Below, one piece after another: positions 46,220 through 55,017 of a stretch of 64,000 nucleotides of DNA; within the stretch, counting starts at the first letter, position 1; the number at the start of each line of letters is the position of its first letter. The translations under genes and the position numbers were made by a program. This DNA is from Dehalococcoidia bacterium. GTDB lineage: Bacteria; Chloroflexota; Dehalococcoidia; SHYB01. The notes under the pieces were generated by a model. The model did no database searches, was not told the origin of the DNA, and worked only from the letters and a program-made list of their open reading frames with translations. The stretch covers positions 18,220 to 82,219 of the forward strand of contig SHYB01000003.1 of assembly GCA_009693015.1 (NCBI GenBank). Reading direction: 5' to 3'.

Positions 46220-47077
46220 ATGGGCCAGCCCATGAAACGTGTCGGCATCGTCTACAACCCCCGCGCTCCCAACGCCGTGGCCCTCGCCGGCGCTCTCGCC
46301 GCCAATCTGCGCGCCCTGCGCCACGATATCTGGCAGTGCCACGCCGATGACCAAGACAAAGGCAACGGCCTCGCCCAGGGCACCGATCTCATCATCACCG
46401 TCGGCGGCGACGGCACCATCTTGCGCACCGTGGGCATGACCCTCTCGCGGGAGATCCCCATCCTCGGCGTCAACATGGGCCGCCTCGGCTTCATGACCGA
46501 ACTCCGCGGCGAAGACGCCCTGGCCCTCGTCCCCGGCTACCTGGAGCGCGAAACCTGGGTGGAGCGCCGCACCCTGCTCGATGTGGAAGTGACCCAGGCT
46601 GCCGCCGCGGGCAACGCCGTCTCCCGCTCCTGGGCCCTCAACGAAGTTGTCGTCGGCCGCACCTCCCTCGGCCGCATCATTGATATTGACGTGTGGATTG
46701 ACCAGGACCACCTCGTCACCTACTACGCCGACGGCGTCATCGTCGCCTCTGGCACCGGCAGCACCGGCTACGCCCTCGCCGCCGGCGGACCGATCCTTGA
46801 TCCCGAGAGCGCCCACCTCGTGCTTGTCCCCATCTCTCCGCACCTCACTCCGTCTACACCTGTGGTCGTGCGCCCCGGCGCCGTCGTGGAATTGCGCGTC
46901 GGCCCGGGCAACCCGGCCATGGCCTCCCTGGACGGCCAGCGCGAATGGGCCCTCGACCCAGGCAGCCGCGTTCGCACCTGGAAAAGCGATCGTGTCGCCC
47001 GCTTCCTCCGCGCCGGCGGCCCCCGCTACTTCTACGCCACCCTTGCCCAGCGACTCAAGGTGTGGGGCAAAAGTTGA
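46220..47077 (+). CDS. nadK: NAD kinase
   Basis: A 285-aa ATP-dependent NAD kinase that makes NADP+. The diagnostic GGDGT is in TVGGDGTILRTV near residue 61; ALNEVVVGR near 138 and SGTGSTGYALAAGGPI near 178 are the other substrate-binding motifs. The start may be ATG 46220 or ATG 46232 (MKRVGIVYNPRAP); no ribosome-binding site decides between them. It overlaps the Nudix gene by four bases. Confidence 0.93.
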   Translation: MGQPMKRVGIVYNPRAPNAVALAGALAANLRALRHDIWQCHADDQDKGNGLAQGTDLIITVGGDGTILRTVGMTLSREIPILGVNMGRLGFMTELRGEDALALVPGYLERETWVERRTLLDVEVTQAAAAGNAVSRSWALNEVVVGRTSLGRIIDIDVWIDQDHLVTYYADGVIVASGTGSTGYALAAGGPILDPESAHLVLVPISPHLTPSTPVVVRPGAVVELRVGPGNPAMASLDGQREWALDPGSRVRTWKSDRVARFLRAGGPRYFYATLAQRLKVWGKS

Positions 47078-47613
47078 CCCGCTTTCGCACCGTCGGCTCC
47101 CGTATCATCCACCAGGGCCGTTACCTCACCTTTCGCGAGGACACCATAGATCTCGGCGACGGCAAGCTGGTGCGGCGCGAAATCGTAGATCACCCCGGCG
47201 CCGTCGTCATCGTCCCCCTGGACGCGCACGGCCACGCCATCATGGTGCGACAGTACCGCCATGCCGCGGGCAAGACCCTGCTGGAACTGCCCGCCGGCAC
47301 CCTCGAGCGCGGCGAAGACCCCCTCGCCTGCGCCCGCCGCGAACTGCGCGAAGAGACCGGCTACGCCGCCGCCCACTGGGAGCCGTTGCCTGGCTTCTTC
47401 AGCGCCCCCGGCTTCACCAACGAGTTCATGCACCTCTTCCTCGCCCGCGACCTCGCCCACGACCCCCTCGACGGCGATGAAGACGAAGAGATCGTCGTCG
47501 AGCCTGTGCCCCTCGCCCACGCCATCGCCATGATTGAGCGCGGCGAGATACAGGACGCCAAAACCATCGCCGGCCTTCTGCTCACCCACCGCCGCATGCA
47601 ACATGGTCTCTAG
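47074..47613 (+). CDS. Nudix hydrolase, ADP-ribose pyrophosphatase-like
   Basis: A 179-aa protein with a full Nudix box, GTLERGEDPLACARRELREE then TGY, near residues 75-97. The order of elements (IVDHPGAVVIVP, MVRQYRHAAGKTLLELPAG before the box) matches ADP-ribose pyrophosphatases. The start is a TTG at 47074 that overlaps the nadK stop in TTGA, so the two are translationally coupled. A link with NAD(P) turnover fits the pairing with nadK. Confidence 0.88.
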   Translation: MTRFRTVGSRIIHQGRYLTFREDTIDLGDGKLVRREIVDHPGAVVIVPLDAHGHAIMVRQYRHAAGKTLLELPAGTLERGEDPLACARRELREETGYAAAHWEPLPGFFSAPGFTNEFMHLFLARDLAHDPLDGDEDEEIVVEPVPLAHAIAMIERGEIQDAKTIAGLLLTHRRMQHGL

Positions 47614-47651
47614 CGCATCGAGAGTGACCCCCCCCAACAGGTGAAAAACCG

Positions 47652-47681
47652 TTGTCAAATCCCAAACGCCTGTGATATAGT
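47652..47681 (+). promoter_or_regulatory. promoter of the sdhABE operon
   Basis: TTGTCA (47652-47657), an 18-base spacer and TATAGT (47676-47681), with the start about 47688. An AGGAG ribosome-binding site at 47699-47703 lies seven bases before the ATG. Confidence 0.75.
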
Positions 47682-47710
47682 TCACATGGTTTTTCCCCAG
47701 GAGCGTTTGC

Positions 47711-49399
47711 ATGTACCAGCATGATGTGCTCGTGATTGGCGCCGGCCTCGCCGGCATGCGCGCCGCCATCGAAGCCTCCCGCATGGGGGCGGACGTCGCC
47801 GTCATCACCAAGGTCCACCCCGTACGCAGCCACTCCAACGCTGCGCAAGGCGGCATCAACGCCGCTATGGGCGGTGAAGGCAGCGACGACACCTGGGAAC
47901 TCCACGCCTATGATACCGTCAAGGGTAGCGACTGGCTCGGCGACCAGGACTCCATAGAAGTCATGGCCAAGGAAGCCCCCCAGGACATATTTGAGCTTGA
48001 GCACATGGGCGTCATCTTCGCCCGCGACGAGTTCGGACGCCTTGCCACCCGCGCCTTCGGCGGCGCATCCAAGCAGCGCACCTTCTACGTCGGCGATATC
48101 ACCGGCCAAGCCCTCCTCCACGTCATGTATGAGCAGCTTCTCAAGGCCGGCATGCGCGTCTATGAAGAGTGGTTCGTCCTCTCCCTCATAAAAGAAGAGG
48201 GCGAATGCGCTGGCGCCGTCGCCATGAACATGATGACCGGCGATATCGAAGTCATCCGCGCCAAGGCCGTCATCATGGCCGCGGGCGGCATCGGCCGCGT
48301 CTACGAACCCAGCACCAACGGCCTCATCTGCACCGGCGATGGCATGGCCCTCGCCTACCGCATCGGCGCCCCCATGATGGACATGGAGATGGTGCAATAC
48401 CATCCCACCACCCTCAAAGGCAACGGCGCCCTCCTCACCGAAGGCGCCCGCGGCGAAGGCGCCTACCTCATCAACAAAGACGGCGACCGCTTCATGAAGA
48501 AATACGCTCCCAACAAGATGGAGCTTGCCTCCCGCGATGTCGTCTCCCGCTCGGAAGCCATTGAAATCCAGGAAGGCCGCGGCGTAGACGGCTGCGTCTA
48601 CCTCGATTGCCGCCACCTCGGCGAAAAGCTCATCCGCCAGCGCCTCGGCCAGATCGCTGAGCTCGCCCTGGAGTTCGCCAACGTAGACATCGTCAAAAAC
48701 CCCGTGCCCATCCGTCCCGGCATGCACTACATCATGGGTGGCATCAAGACCAACGCCGACGGCGCCTCCTACGTCCCCGGCCTCTTCGCCGCCGGCGAAT
48801 GCGCCAATGTCAGCATCCACGGCGGCAACCGCCTCGGCGCCAACTCCCTCCTGGAGACCGTCGTCTTCGGCCGGCGCTCCGGCAAGGCCGCTGTAGAGTT
48901 CGCCCGCAGCAAGGCCAAGCCCGTCAGGATCTCCGAGACCATGCTCGTCGAGCAGCAGAAGGCCAAGATACAGAAGCTCATGGATCAGCCCTATCCCGGC
49001 TACACCTCCGCTCGCGTCCGCCTGGAGATGGGCAAGATCATGGACAAGCACGTCAGCGTCTTCCGCACGGAACAGGGCATGAAAGAGGCCGGCGACACCA
49101 TCCTCCGCCTCATGCAGCAGTACCACAAGCTCTCCGTGCGCGACCACGGCAAGGTCTACAACTGGAACCTCTTCTCCACCCTTGAGCTGGAAAACATGCT
49201 GGACGTCGCCGAGGCCACTTGCATGAGCGCCCTCGCCCGCAAGGAAAGCCGCGGCGCCCACTCCCGGCTCGACTTCCCCGACCGCAACGATAAAGAATGG
49301 ATGAAGCACACCCTCGTCTACAAGGCGGAGGGTGGCCCCAAGATTGATTACCTGCCGGTCGTCATTACCCAATGGCCGCCCGAGAGGAGAACCTATTGA
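47711..49399 (+). CDS. sdhA: succinate dehydrogenase/fumarate reductase flavoprotein subunit
   Basis: A 562-aa flavoprotein. The FAD dinucleotide motif VIGAGLAGMRAAIEA is at residue 8, and VRSHSNAAQGGINAAMGG near 40 holds the His that binds FAD covalently in this family. QYHPTTLKG near 228 and GGNRLGANSLLETVVFGRRSG near 370 are further hallmarks. The length and C-terminal fumarate-reductase domain are normal. It catalyses succinate oxidation or fumarate reduction; direction cannot be told from sequence. Confidence 0.95.
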   Translation: MYQHDVLVIGAGLAGMRAAIEASRMGADVAVITKVHPVRSHSNAAQGGINAAMGGEGSDDTWELHAYDTVKGSDWLGDQDSIEVMAKEAPQDIFELEHMGVIFARDEFGRLATRAFGGASKQRTFYVGDITGQALLHVMYEQLLKAGMRVYEEWFVLSLIKEEGECAGAVAMNMMTGDIEVIRAKAVIMAAGGIGRVYEPSTNGLICTGDGMALAYRIGAPMMDMEMVQYHPTTLKGNGALLTEGARGEGAYLINKDGDRFMKKYAPNKMELASRDVVSRSEAIEIQEGRGVDGCVYLDCRHLGEKLIRQRLGQIAELALEFANVDIVKNPVPIRPGMHYIMGGIKTNADGASYVPGLFAAGECANVSIHGGNRLGANSLLETVVFGRRSGKAAVEFARSKAKPVRISETMLVEQQKAKIQKLMDQPYPGYTSARVRLEMGKIMDKHVSVFRTEQGMKEAGDTILRLMQQYHKLSVRDHGKVYNWNLFSTLELENMLDVAEATCMSALARKESRGAHSRLDFPDRNDKEWMKHTLVYKAEGGPKIDYLPVVITQWPPERRTY

Positions 49400-50349
49400 A
49401 AACGGTCAATCTCAAGGTCAAGCGCTTCGATCCCGCCACCCGCAAGTCCAAGTTCCAGGACTACCAGGTGGAGGTGGACGACAGCGCCGCCGTCCTCGAT
49501 GCCATCATTGAGGTGCGCGAGTACCAGGACGAAACCCTCGCCGTGCGATGCTCCTGCCGCAGCGCCATCTGCGGCTCCTGCGCCATGCGCGTCAACGGCC
49601 ACGCCAAGCTCGCCTGCATGACCAAGGTCTCCAGCGTCTCCCCTAACGGCGAAACCATCGTGGTAGAGCCTCTCGGCAACGCCGAGCCCGTCAAGGACCT
49701 GGTGGCGGACATGGGCCCCTTCTGGGCCAAGGTCAAGCAAGTGCAGCCCTGGCTCAAGCCCAGCCTGCCTGCCCCTGACCGCGAATACATCGCCCCGCAA
49801 GAAGCCATGCAGGACCTTGTCGGCGCCGTGAACTGCATCATGTGCGGCGCCTGCGTTTCCGACTGCACCGTGCTCGAAGTGGACAAGAACTTCATCGGCC
49901 CCGCCGCGCTCGCCAAGGCCTACCGCTTCGTCGGCGACCCCCGCGAGACCCAGACCGCCCGCGACGAGCGCCTGAGCCAGCTTTCCAAGTACGGCGGCAT
50001 CTGGGACTGCACCCACTGCTACGAATGCGTCCAGGTCTGCCCCAAGGACGTCGCCCCCATGGAGCGCATCCTTGATATCCGCCGCGCCGCCGTTGCAGCC
50101 GGGTTCCGCGATAACAACGGCACCCGCCACAGCGATTCCTTCGCCCGCTCCGTCAAGCACACCGGTTCGCTGGACGAGTTCCGCCTGCTTCCTGAATCCC
50201 TCGGCCTGGACGATATCGCCGCCCAGCTCAAATTCGTCCCCACCGCCTTGCGTGCCATTGCCAAGGGCAAGGTGCCCTCCCCCCTGCACCACAAGCGCCC
50301 CGGCGCCGAGCATGTCACCCGTATCTTCGATGAGATGGAGAAAGAATAA
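49396..50349 (+). CDS. sdhB: succinate dehydrogenase/fumarate reductase iron-sulfur subunit
   Basis: A 317-aa subunit. The TTG at 49396 overlaps the sdhA stop (TTGA) and follows AGAGGAGA, so it is preferred to ATG 49372. The N-terminal ferredoxin domain has the 2Fe-2S ligands CSCRSAICGSC and a later Cys in AKLAC. The C-terminal domain has CIMCGACVSDC and CTHCYECVQVCPKDV. The C-terminal extension beyond residue 235 is longer than in E. coli SdhB, as in type-E enzymes. Confidence 0.95.
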   Translation: MKTVNLKVKRFDPATRKSKFQDYQVEVDDSAAVLDAIIEVREYQDETLAVRCSCRSAICGSCAMRVNGHAKLACMTKVSSVSPNGETIVVEPLGNAEPVKDLVADMGPFWAKVKQVQPWLKPSLPAPDREYIAPQEAMQDLVGAVNCIMCGACVSDCTVLEVDKNFIGPAALAKAYRFVGDPRETQTARDERLSQLSKYGGIWDCTHCYECVQVCPKDVAPMERILDIRRAAVAAGFRDNNGTRHSDSFARSVKHTGSLDEFRLLPESLGLDDIAAQLKFVPTALRAIAKGKVPSPLHHKRPGAEHVTRIFDEMEKE

Positions 50350-51227
50350 TGCGGTACGCCTACTACCCGGGTTGCGTCTCCCAGGGCGGCACGCCGGAGC
50401 TCTTCACCGCCATGAAGGCCGTGGGGGAGGCCCTCGGCTTCACCCTGGAGCACCTCAAGGAAGCCGCCTGCACCGGCGCCGGCGTCCTCCAGGAGCGTGA
50501 CCCTGAGCTGGGCGATACCCTCAACGCCCGCACCTTCGCCATGGCGGAAAAACGCGGCCTCCCCCTCATGACCATCTGCAGCACCTGCCAGGGTGTCATG
50601 GGCCAGGCCAACTATCGTCTCAAGGCTGATCCTGAATACCGCACGTTCATCAACAAGTACCTCAAGCCGGAAGGCCTGGAGTACAAGGGCACCACGGAAG
50701 TCAAACACTTCATGTGGGTGCTTGTCGAGGACTACGGCCTCAACCGGCTCAAAGAGCACGTCCGCCGCCCTCTCACGGGCATCACCCTCGCCCCCTTCTA
50801 CGGCTGCTACGTCCTCCGCCCCAGCAAAAAGCTCGGATACGAAGAGCACCCCCGGCGCGATACCTACCTCGAACAGATCATCACCGCCCTCGGCGCCACT
50901 CCTGCCGATTACTCCGGCAAGACCCGTTGCTGCGGCTTCCCCATCCTCACCATGAACCGCACCAACTCCCTGCGCATGGCCGGCGACCACCTCCTCGAAG
51001 CGCAAGAGACCGGCGCTGACGCCATGGTCACGCCCTGTCCGCTGTGCCACCTCAACCTTGACGGCCAGCAGCCCGAAGCCGCCGCCGTGCGCAAAGTGCA
51101 GCTCAACCTGCCCGTCATCCACCTGCCCCAGATGGTCGGCGTGGCCCTCGGCATCGAACCCAAAGCCCTTGGCCTCAACAAGCACATCGTCTCCACCCGC
51201 GCCTTCGCCGCCAAAGTCCCCGCCTAG
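50349..51227 (+). CDS. sdhE: SdhE/HdrB-like CCG-domain membrane-associated subunit
   Basis: A 292-aa protein with two CCG-type cysteine domains as in heterodisulfide reductase subunit B: an N-terminal YYPGCVSQGG with a later ICSTCQG, and a C-terminal FYGCYVLRP, TRCCGFP and CPLCHLN. In type-E succinate:quinone reductases this subunit replaces the heme b membrane anchor and docks by amphipathic helices. Its start shares a base with the sdhB stop (TAATG). No membrane anchor genes sdhC or sdhD follow. Confidence 0.88.
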   Translation: MRYAYYPGCVSQGGTPELFTAMKAVGEALGFTLEHLKEAACTGAGVLQERDPELGDTLNARTFAMAEKRGLPLMTICSTCQGVMGQANYRLKADPEYRTFINKYLKPEGLEYKGTTEVKHFMWVLVEDYGLNRLKEHVRRPLTGITLAPFYGCYVLRPSKKLGYEEHPRRDTYLEQIITALGATPADYSGKTRCCGFPILTMNRTNSLRMAGDHLLEAQETGADAMVTPCPLCHLNLDGQQPEAAAVRKVQLNLPVIHLPQMVGVALGIEPKALGLNKHIVSTRAFAAKVPA

Positions 51228-51272
51228 TCAGCCGCGCCGGCTGCCGCCATCCAGCGCCATCTTCGCCGCCCG

Positions 51273-51371
51273 TCACGGATGCGTCAGGGGACCGGCCTTC
51301 GGATCGCGGTCCACTTGCGTGATTCCGATCCCGGCAATCGTAGCCTTATCTCCAACGTTCTTGCATCCCAT
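51273..51371 (-). pseudogene. short thiolase/lipid-transfer-protein N-terminal remnant
   Basis: A 32-codon minus-strand frame, MGCKNVGDKATIAGIGITQV then DRDPKAGPLTHP and a TGA. The DKATIAGIG-T segment is like the N-terminus of acetyl-CoA acetyltransferase/SCP-x thiolases (VAIVGIGxTxF). It lies 21 bases downstream of the MmgE/PrpD gene on the same strand and stops after about 30 residues of a normally 390-residue protein, so it looks like a deletion remnant. Confidence 0.4.
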
Positions 51372-51392
51372 GAGGCGGCACTCCCCAGAAGT

Positions 51393-52724
51393 CTAGCTGG
51401 ATAGCTGTACGGTAAGCTCGTGAATGTCCTTGACCTTGTCTAGCCGCATGATCGTCTCCACGATCTTTTCACCCTTGCTCCTGTCGAGCACACTCCTCGT
51501 CGTTTCGTGGAAAAACTTCTCCAGCGCTTGTGTATCCGGCTTCCATTTGTGCGACCGGTCTTCTTCCAAACGAATACTTTTGCCGTCCTGCAGGCGGACC
51601 TCCAGGGCGGCGATACGTCGTCCTTCTTCGCCCACCACCTGCGTGCGGTACGCCAGATCCTCCACCTCAGCGTCGTCGTAATGATCGCGGAAGTATTCGT
51701 AAGACGTGATCGGACGCTGCAACAGCGCTGCTGCAACACAGAACCGCAGGCTCATTTGCGCCATGGTCATGTTGCGGTACGGCGGCAGGCTGTCCTTGCC
51801 TGCGGTCGCCCGAGTGGAAGCGGGCACCGTCAGAATGACCCACTTGATGTCCTTGGGGCTGCGCAACTGCCTGCCGATGCTCACGGCGAGATCGATCGGA
51901 TCGTGGTTTCCTGATGACGTGCCGTACGGCTTGCTCTGAATGCCCCTGATATCAAAGGTTTCGCCCAGACCTTTCACCACCTCCGGGACCCTTTCCGTGC
52001 TGCCCGTGAACGCCCGGTAGAAACCATTCGCGCCTTCCAGCGCCAGCGGCGAGGCCAGCCCGCCTTGCTCTGCAATCAAAGCCGCGGTGATGCCGTTGCG
52101 GGCGGCAAAGCCCGCTTGATAGAAGCAATCTGCCGTTCCTTCGGCGAACCCTTGGTACACGCCGGAGGCCAAGCTTGCAGAGAACGCCAGGGCATTCGCC
52201 GTCTTCGCCTGGTCAAGCTTCAGCAGCCTTGAAGCGGTGGCCGCCGCGCCAAACACGCCGATCATTGAAACGCTGCGAAACCCTGCGCGGCTCTGGTGCT
52301 GGGTCAACCCGCGGAAGATACGCCCCTGCGTCTCATATCCCATCACGATGGCGGTAAGAATTTCTTTCCCACTGGCCGATACTTGCTCGCCTACCGCCAG
52401 CGCCGTGGGAATAATAACTGGCCCTGGATGTCCGCCAGACCCAATGTCTTCCTGCAAGAGCACGTGCCCAGCCACGCCGTTGGCCAAGGCCGCATCGGGG
52501 GCGGGCACCTTTTCGGCGTGGCCGATGATAGAACAAGGGCCCTTGTTGTGCAGCATCGCCTTCCATGCGGCGATGCTGCCAGCGATGTGCGCCCCGGGGA
52601 TGGACACTGCCATCGCGTTGAGAATTCTAGTCTTCCCTAGTTCCACCACATCGGGCGGCATACTGTCAAAGGTGACATGGGCCAGGTATTCGCCAAGTCG
52701 TTCCACTACGCTCTGGGTGGCCAC
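51393..52724 (-). CDS. MmgE/PrpD family protein (2-methylcitrate dehydratase-like)
   Basis: A 443-aa protein of the MmgE/PrpD superfamily, to which 2-methylcitrate dehydratase and iminodisuccinate epimerase belong. Recognisable parts are ALANGVAGHVLLQEDIGSGGHPG near residue 78, the motif around AVGEQVSASGKEILTAIVMG near 108, and FGAAATASRLLKLDQAKTANALAFSAS near 155. The GTG at 52724 follows AAAGGAG. Codon third positions are much more mixed than in neighbouring genes, suggesting later acquisition. The exact substrate is unknown. Confidence 0.87.
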   Translation of the reverse strand: MATQSVVERLGEYLAHVTFDSMPPDVVELGKTRILNAMAVSIPGAHIAGSIAAWKAMLHNKGPCSIIGHAEKVPAPDAALANGVAGHVLLQEDIGSGGHPGPVIIPTALAVGEQVSASGKEILTAIVMGYETQGRIFRGLTQHQSRAGFRSVSMIGVFGAAATASRLLKLDQAKTANALAFSASLASGVYQGFAEGTADCFYQAGFAARNGITAALIAEQGGLASPLALEGANGFYRAFTGSTERVPEVVKGLGETFDIRGIQSKPYGTSSGNHDPIDLAVSIGRQLRSPKDIKWVILTVPASTRATAGKDSLPPYRNMTMAQMSLRFCVAAALLQRPITSYEYFRDHYDDAEVEDLAYRTQVVGEEGRRIAALEVRLQDGKSIRLEEDRSHKWKPDTQALEKFFHETTRSVLDRSKGEKIVETIMRLDKVKDIHELTVQLSS

Positions 52725-52819
52725 AAGGGCTCCTTTCGTTGCGCTTGGCTCAGCATGTGCTGGCGACTAGCTATGCCAAGCATGCGGCTGACGAATTCAG
52801 GGACATGAAAGGGCGCGCC

Positions 52820-52849
52820 ATTATAGGAATCGTGTCGGCGGCATGTCAA
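52820..52849 (-). promoter_or_regulatory. promoter of the MmgE/PrpD gene
   Basis: On the minus strand: TTGACA (52849-52844), an 18-base spacer and TATAAT (52825-52820), both perfect consensus. It would give a leader of about 90 bases. Confidence 0.8.
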
Positions 52850-52915
52850 TGAAAGCGGGAATCATGTCGTGCGCATGACCACTCTTTGACAGCATCGTGC
52901 CGTGCCGCTCGGCAC

Positions 52916-52955
52916 AAAAAGAAGCGCCCCGATACATCGGGGCGCTTCTTTTTTA
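52916..52955 (-). terminator. bidirectional intrinsic terminator
   Basis: Stem GAAGCGCCCCGAT (52921-52933) with ATCGGGGCGCTTC, flanked by an A-run at 52916-52920 and a T-run at the other side, so it works on both strands. It ends the collagen-like lipoprotein gene 21 bases past its stop. Confidence 0.9.
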
Positions 52956-52975
52956 CAGACGTATGATTGCGCGAA

Positions 52976-53533
52976 CTACCTCGGCGGGGCCACCGCCACC
53001 ACGCTGAGGAACGCCGTCGCCGCCAGACCCTTGCCGTCCTGCACGCGGATTGTGTAGTCGCCCACGGCCACCGCGGTAGCGCGGATCAGGTTGCGCTGAT
53101 CCGTCACGTTTCCCCTGGTTATAAACGCCCCGCTGTTGTTCACCGTCCCGCCGCTGAGGATCGCTGCGCCGCTCGGGCTTTTCGCATCCAGCAAAATAGA
53201 AACCACGAACGCCTCGCCAGGGGTGAACCCCGCGCCCGCCACATCAAACACCGCGCCCTGCGCTACGATTGTGGGAGTCACCGAGAGGAACGTGCCGCGG
53301 TCTGGTCCCGCTGAGCCAACCGCACCGGCATCCCCCTTGGTGCCTGTCGCCCCCGTCGCGCCCGCCGGTCCCGCCGGTCCCGTCGTCCCGTCTCTCCCCG
53401 CCGCCCCCTGCACACCCTGCGGGCCTTGGAGGCCTTGCGAGCCGGCATCGCCGGTGCACGCGCTTGCCGCCAGCGCCGTAATCGCCGCGATGCCAACCAA
53501 CGTCAGTGTTACCCGAATCCGTCGCATGGACAT
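52976..53533 (-). CDS. collagen-like (Gly-X-Y) lipoprotein with an Ig-like C-terminal domain
   Basis: A 185-aa exported protein. AGGGGGA before the ATG at 53533 fixes the start. The signal peptide (RIRVTLTLVGIAAITALAAS) ends in a lipobox before Cys. Residues 30-75 are Gly-X-Y triplets (GLQGPQGVQGAAGRDGTTGP and on), a bacterial collagen-like stalk. The last 110 residues (FLSVTPTIVAQGAVFDVAGA and on) look like a beta-sandwich IPT/Ig-like domain. It should sit on the outside of the membrane; its binding partner is unknown. Confidence 0.85.
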   Translation of the reverse strand: MSMRRIRVTLTLVGIAAITALAASACTGDAGSQGLQGPQGVQGAAGRDGTTGPAGPAGATGATGTKGDAGAVGSAGPDRGTFLSVTPTIVAQGAVFDVAGAGFTPGEAFVVSILLDAKSPSGAAILSGGTVNNSGAFITRGNVTDQRNLIRATAVAVGDYTIRVQDGKGLAATAFLSVVAVAPPR

Positions 53534-53590
53534 GCAGGTCCCCCTCTGTACGCCTGTGTTTCCTGAAGCACGATAAAAGATGCAGGCGCC

Positions 53591-53619
53591 ATCATAGGTG
53601 TACTCCAGCACACTGTCAA
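53591..53619 (-). promoter_or_regulatory. promoter of the collagen-like lipoprotein gene
   Basis: On the minus strand: TTGACA (53619-53614), a 17-base spacer and TATGAT (53596-53591), about 58 bases upstream of the ATG. Confidence 0.8.
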
Positions 53620-53668
53620 GAGGATTCCAGGGATGGACGCCTGCCTGACGTCATGGAGCATGCCTCCA

Positions 53669-53697
53669 TTGCATGGCCGCGCAGGGGCCGGTATAGT
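53669..53697 (+). promoter_or_regulatory. promoter of the tRNA-Ser genes
   Basis: TTGCAT (53669-53674), a 17-base spacer and TATAGT (53692-53697), about 36 bases before the first tRNA. Confidence 0.65.
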
Positions 53698-53739
53698 TGA
53701 AAGGTTGGCGCGGCCCGGCCCGGCCGCGTCTCCACCCGG

Positions 53740-53831
53740 GGAGAGGTGGCGGAGCCCGGTTTATCGTGCCGCTCTCGAAAAGCGGTGTGCCCTCACGGGT
53801 ACCGCGGGTTCAAATCCCGCCCTCTCCGCCA
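53740..53831 (+). tRNA. tRNA-Ser (CGA), CCA encoded
   Basis: Acceptor arms GGAGAGG (53740-53746) and CCTCTCC (53821-53827), discriminator G and an encoded CCA. The anticodon stem CCGCT/AGCGG encloses CTCGAAA, so the anticodon is CGA, reading UCG. A long variable arm (TGCCCTCACGGGTACC) is as expected for serine. Confidence 0.95.
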
Positions 53832-53879
53832 AGTTTCTTGCCAGGTTGCCAGGTTGATGGTTCAATATGGTCTCGGCTC

Positions 53880-53971
53880 GGAGCGGTGCTGGAGTGGCCG
53901 AACAGGCACGTCTGGAAAGCGTGAATTCCGGGCAACCGGAATCGTGGGTTCGAATCCCACCCGCTCCGCCA
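53880..53971 (+). tRNA. tRNA-Ser (GGA), CCA encoded
   Basis: Acceptor arms GGAGCGG (53880-53886) and CCGCTCC (53961-53967), discriminator G and an encoded CCA. The anticodon loop CTGGAAA gives GGA, reading UCC and UCU. A long variable arm is present. It is 48 bases after the CGA tRNA and probably shares its transcript. Confidence 0.95.
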
Positions 53972-53981
53972 TATCTCATTC

Positions 53982-55005
53982 ATGGCTGACGATACAAAAT
54001 ACTGGGTCGCCTTCAACCGCATATCCGGCATCGGCCGCGCGCTTCGGCGATTTGGAAGCGGCGTGGCGCGCCTCCTCCCCGCAACTCGCAGCCGCAGGGC
54101 TCGATAAAAAATCAGTCCAAGCCATCGTCGCCGCCAGGCCGCGCATCTCCCCGGACGCCGAAATGGAAAGCCTGCAGCGGCACGGCGTCCGGCCCCTCCT
54201 CCGCAGCGACCCCTCCTGCCCCTTCCGCCTCAAAGAGATCTACGATCCTCCTGCCGTCCTCTACGTCAAAGGCGCCATCCAGCCGGAAGATGATTGGTGC
54301 ATCACCCTCGTTGGCACCCGTCGCGTCACCGCCTAAGGCCGTGAAGTCACCCACCGCCTCTCCACCGATCTCGCCCGCAACCGCATCACCATCGTCAGCG
54401 GCCTCGCTCTCGGCGTGGACGGCATCGCCCACCAGGCCGCCCTCGCCGCGCGTATTGCCCAACACGGCGCCGTCGTCAGCGATTACCCCCTCGGCGTGCG
54501 TCCCAGGCCCGAATACTTCCCCCGGCGCAATCGAATCCTCGCCGGCATCAGCATGGGCACCGTCGTGGTGGAGGCCCCGGGAAAAAGCGGCGCCCTCATC
54601 ACCGCGCGCCTCGCCCTCGAAGAAAACCGCGAAGTCTTTGCCGTCCCAGGCAGCGTGCTCTCCCCTGCCAGCCGCGGCACAAACCGATTAGTGCAAGACG
54701 GCGCCAAGGCCGTCCTCGATTACCGCGACGTCATGGAGGAGCTCAACCTGCGCCAGCCCCGGCCACAGCAAGTGCAGCTCCCCGGCCTCGCCGCCGCCAA
54801 TCCCACCGAAGCCACCATCCTGGGCACGCTCTCCCAGGAACCGGCCCATATTGATGCCATTCGCCGCAGCACCGGCCTGCCCGTTGCCGAAGTCAGCGGC
54901 GCGCTCGCCATCATGGAACTCCGCGGCCTTGTGCGTCAGACCGGCGCAATGTCCTACGTCCGCATGAGAGAAGACGGCGTTGACTATCCTGCGATAGTGC
55001 CGTAA
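53982..55005 (+). pseudogene. dprA: degenerate DNA-processing protein DprA
   Basis: The frame starts at ATG 53982 (MADDTKYWVAFNRISGIGRA) but shifts near 54035, where about nine residues and the frame are lost before FGDLEAAWRASSPQL. An in-frame TAA at 54334 interrupts VGTRRVTA-GREVTHRL where Tyr is expected. After GVDGIAHQAAL the usual AGGRTIAVLG...YP segment of the Rossmann domain is missing, and the text goes straight to IAQHGAVVSDYPLG. The C-terminal winged helix (TEATILGTLSQEPAHIDAI) remains. DprA, which loads RecA during transformation, is thus probably lost. The dprA-topA-xer order is still the common one. Confidence 0.85.
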
Positions 55006-55017
55006 CGTGAAAAGACC

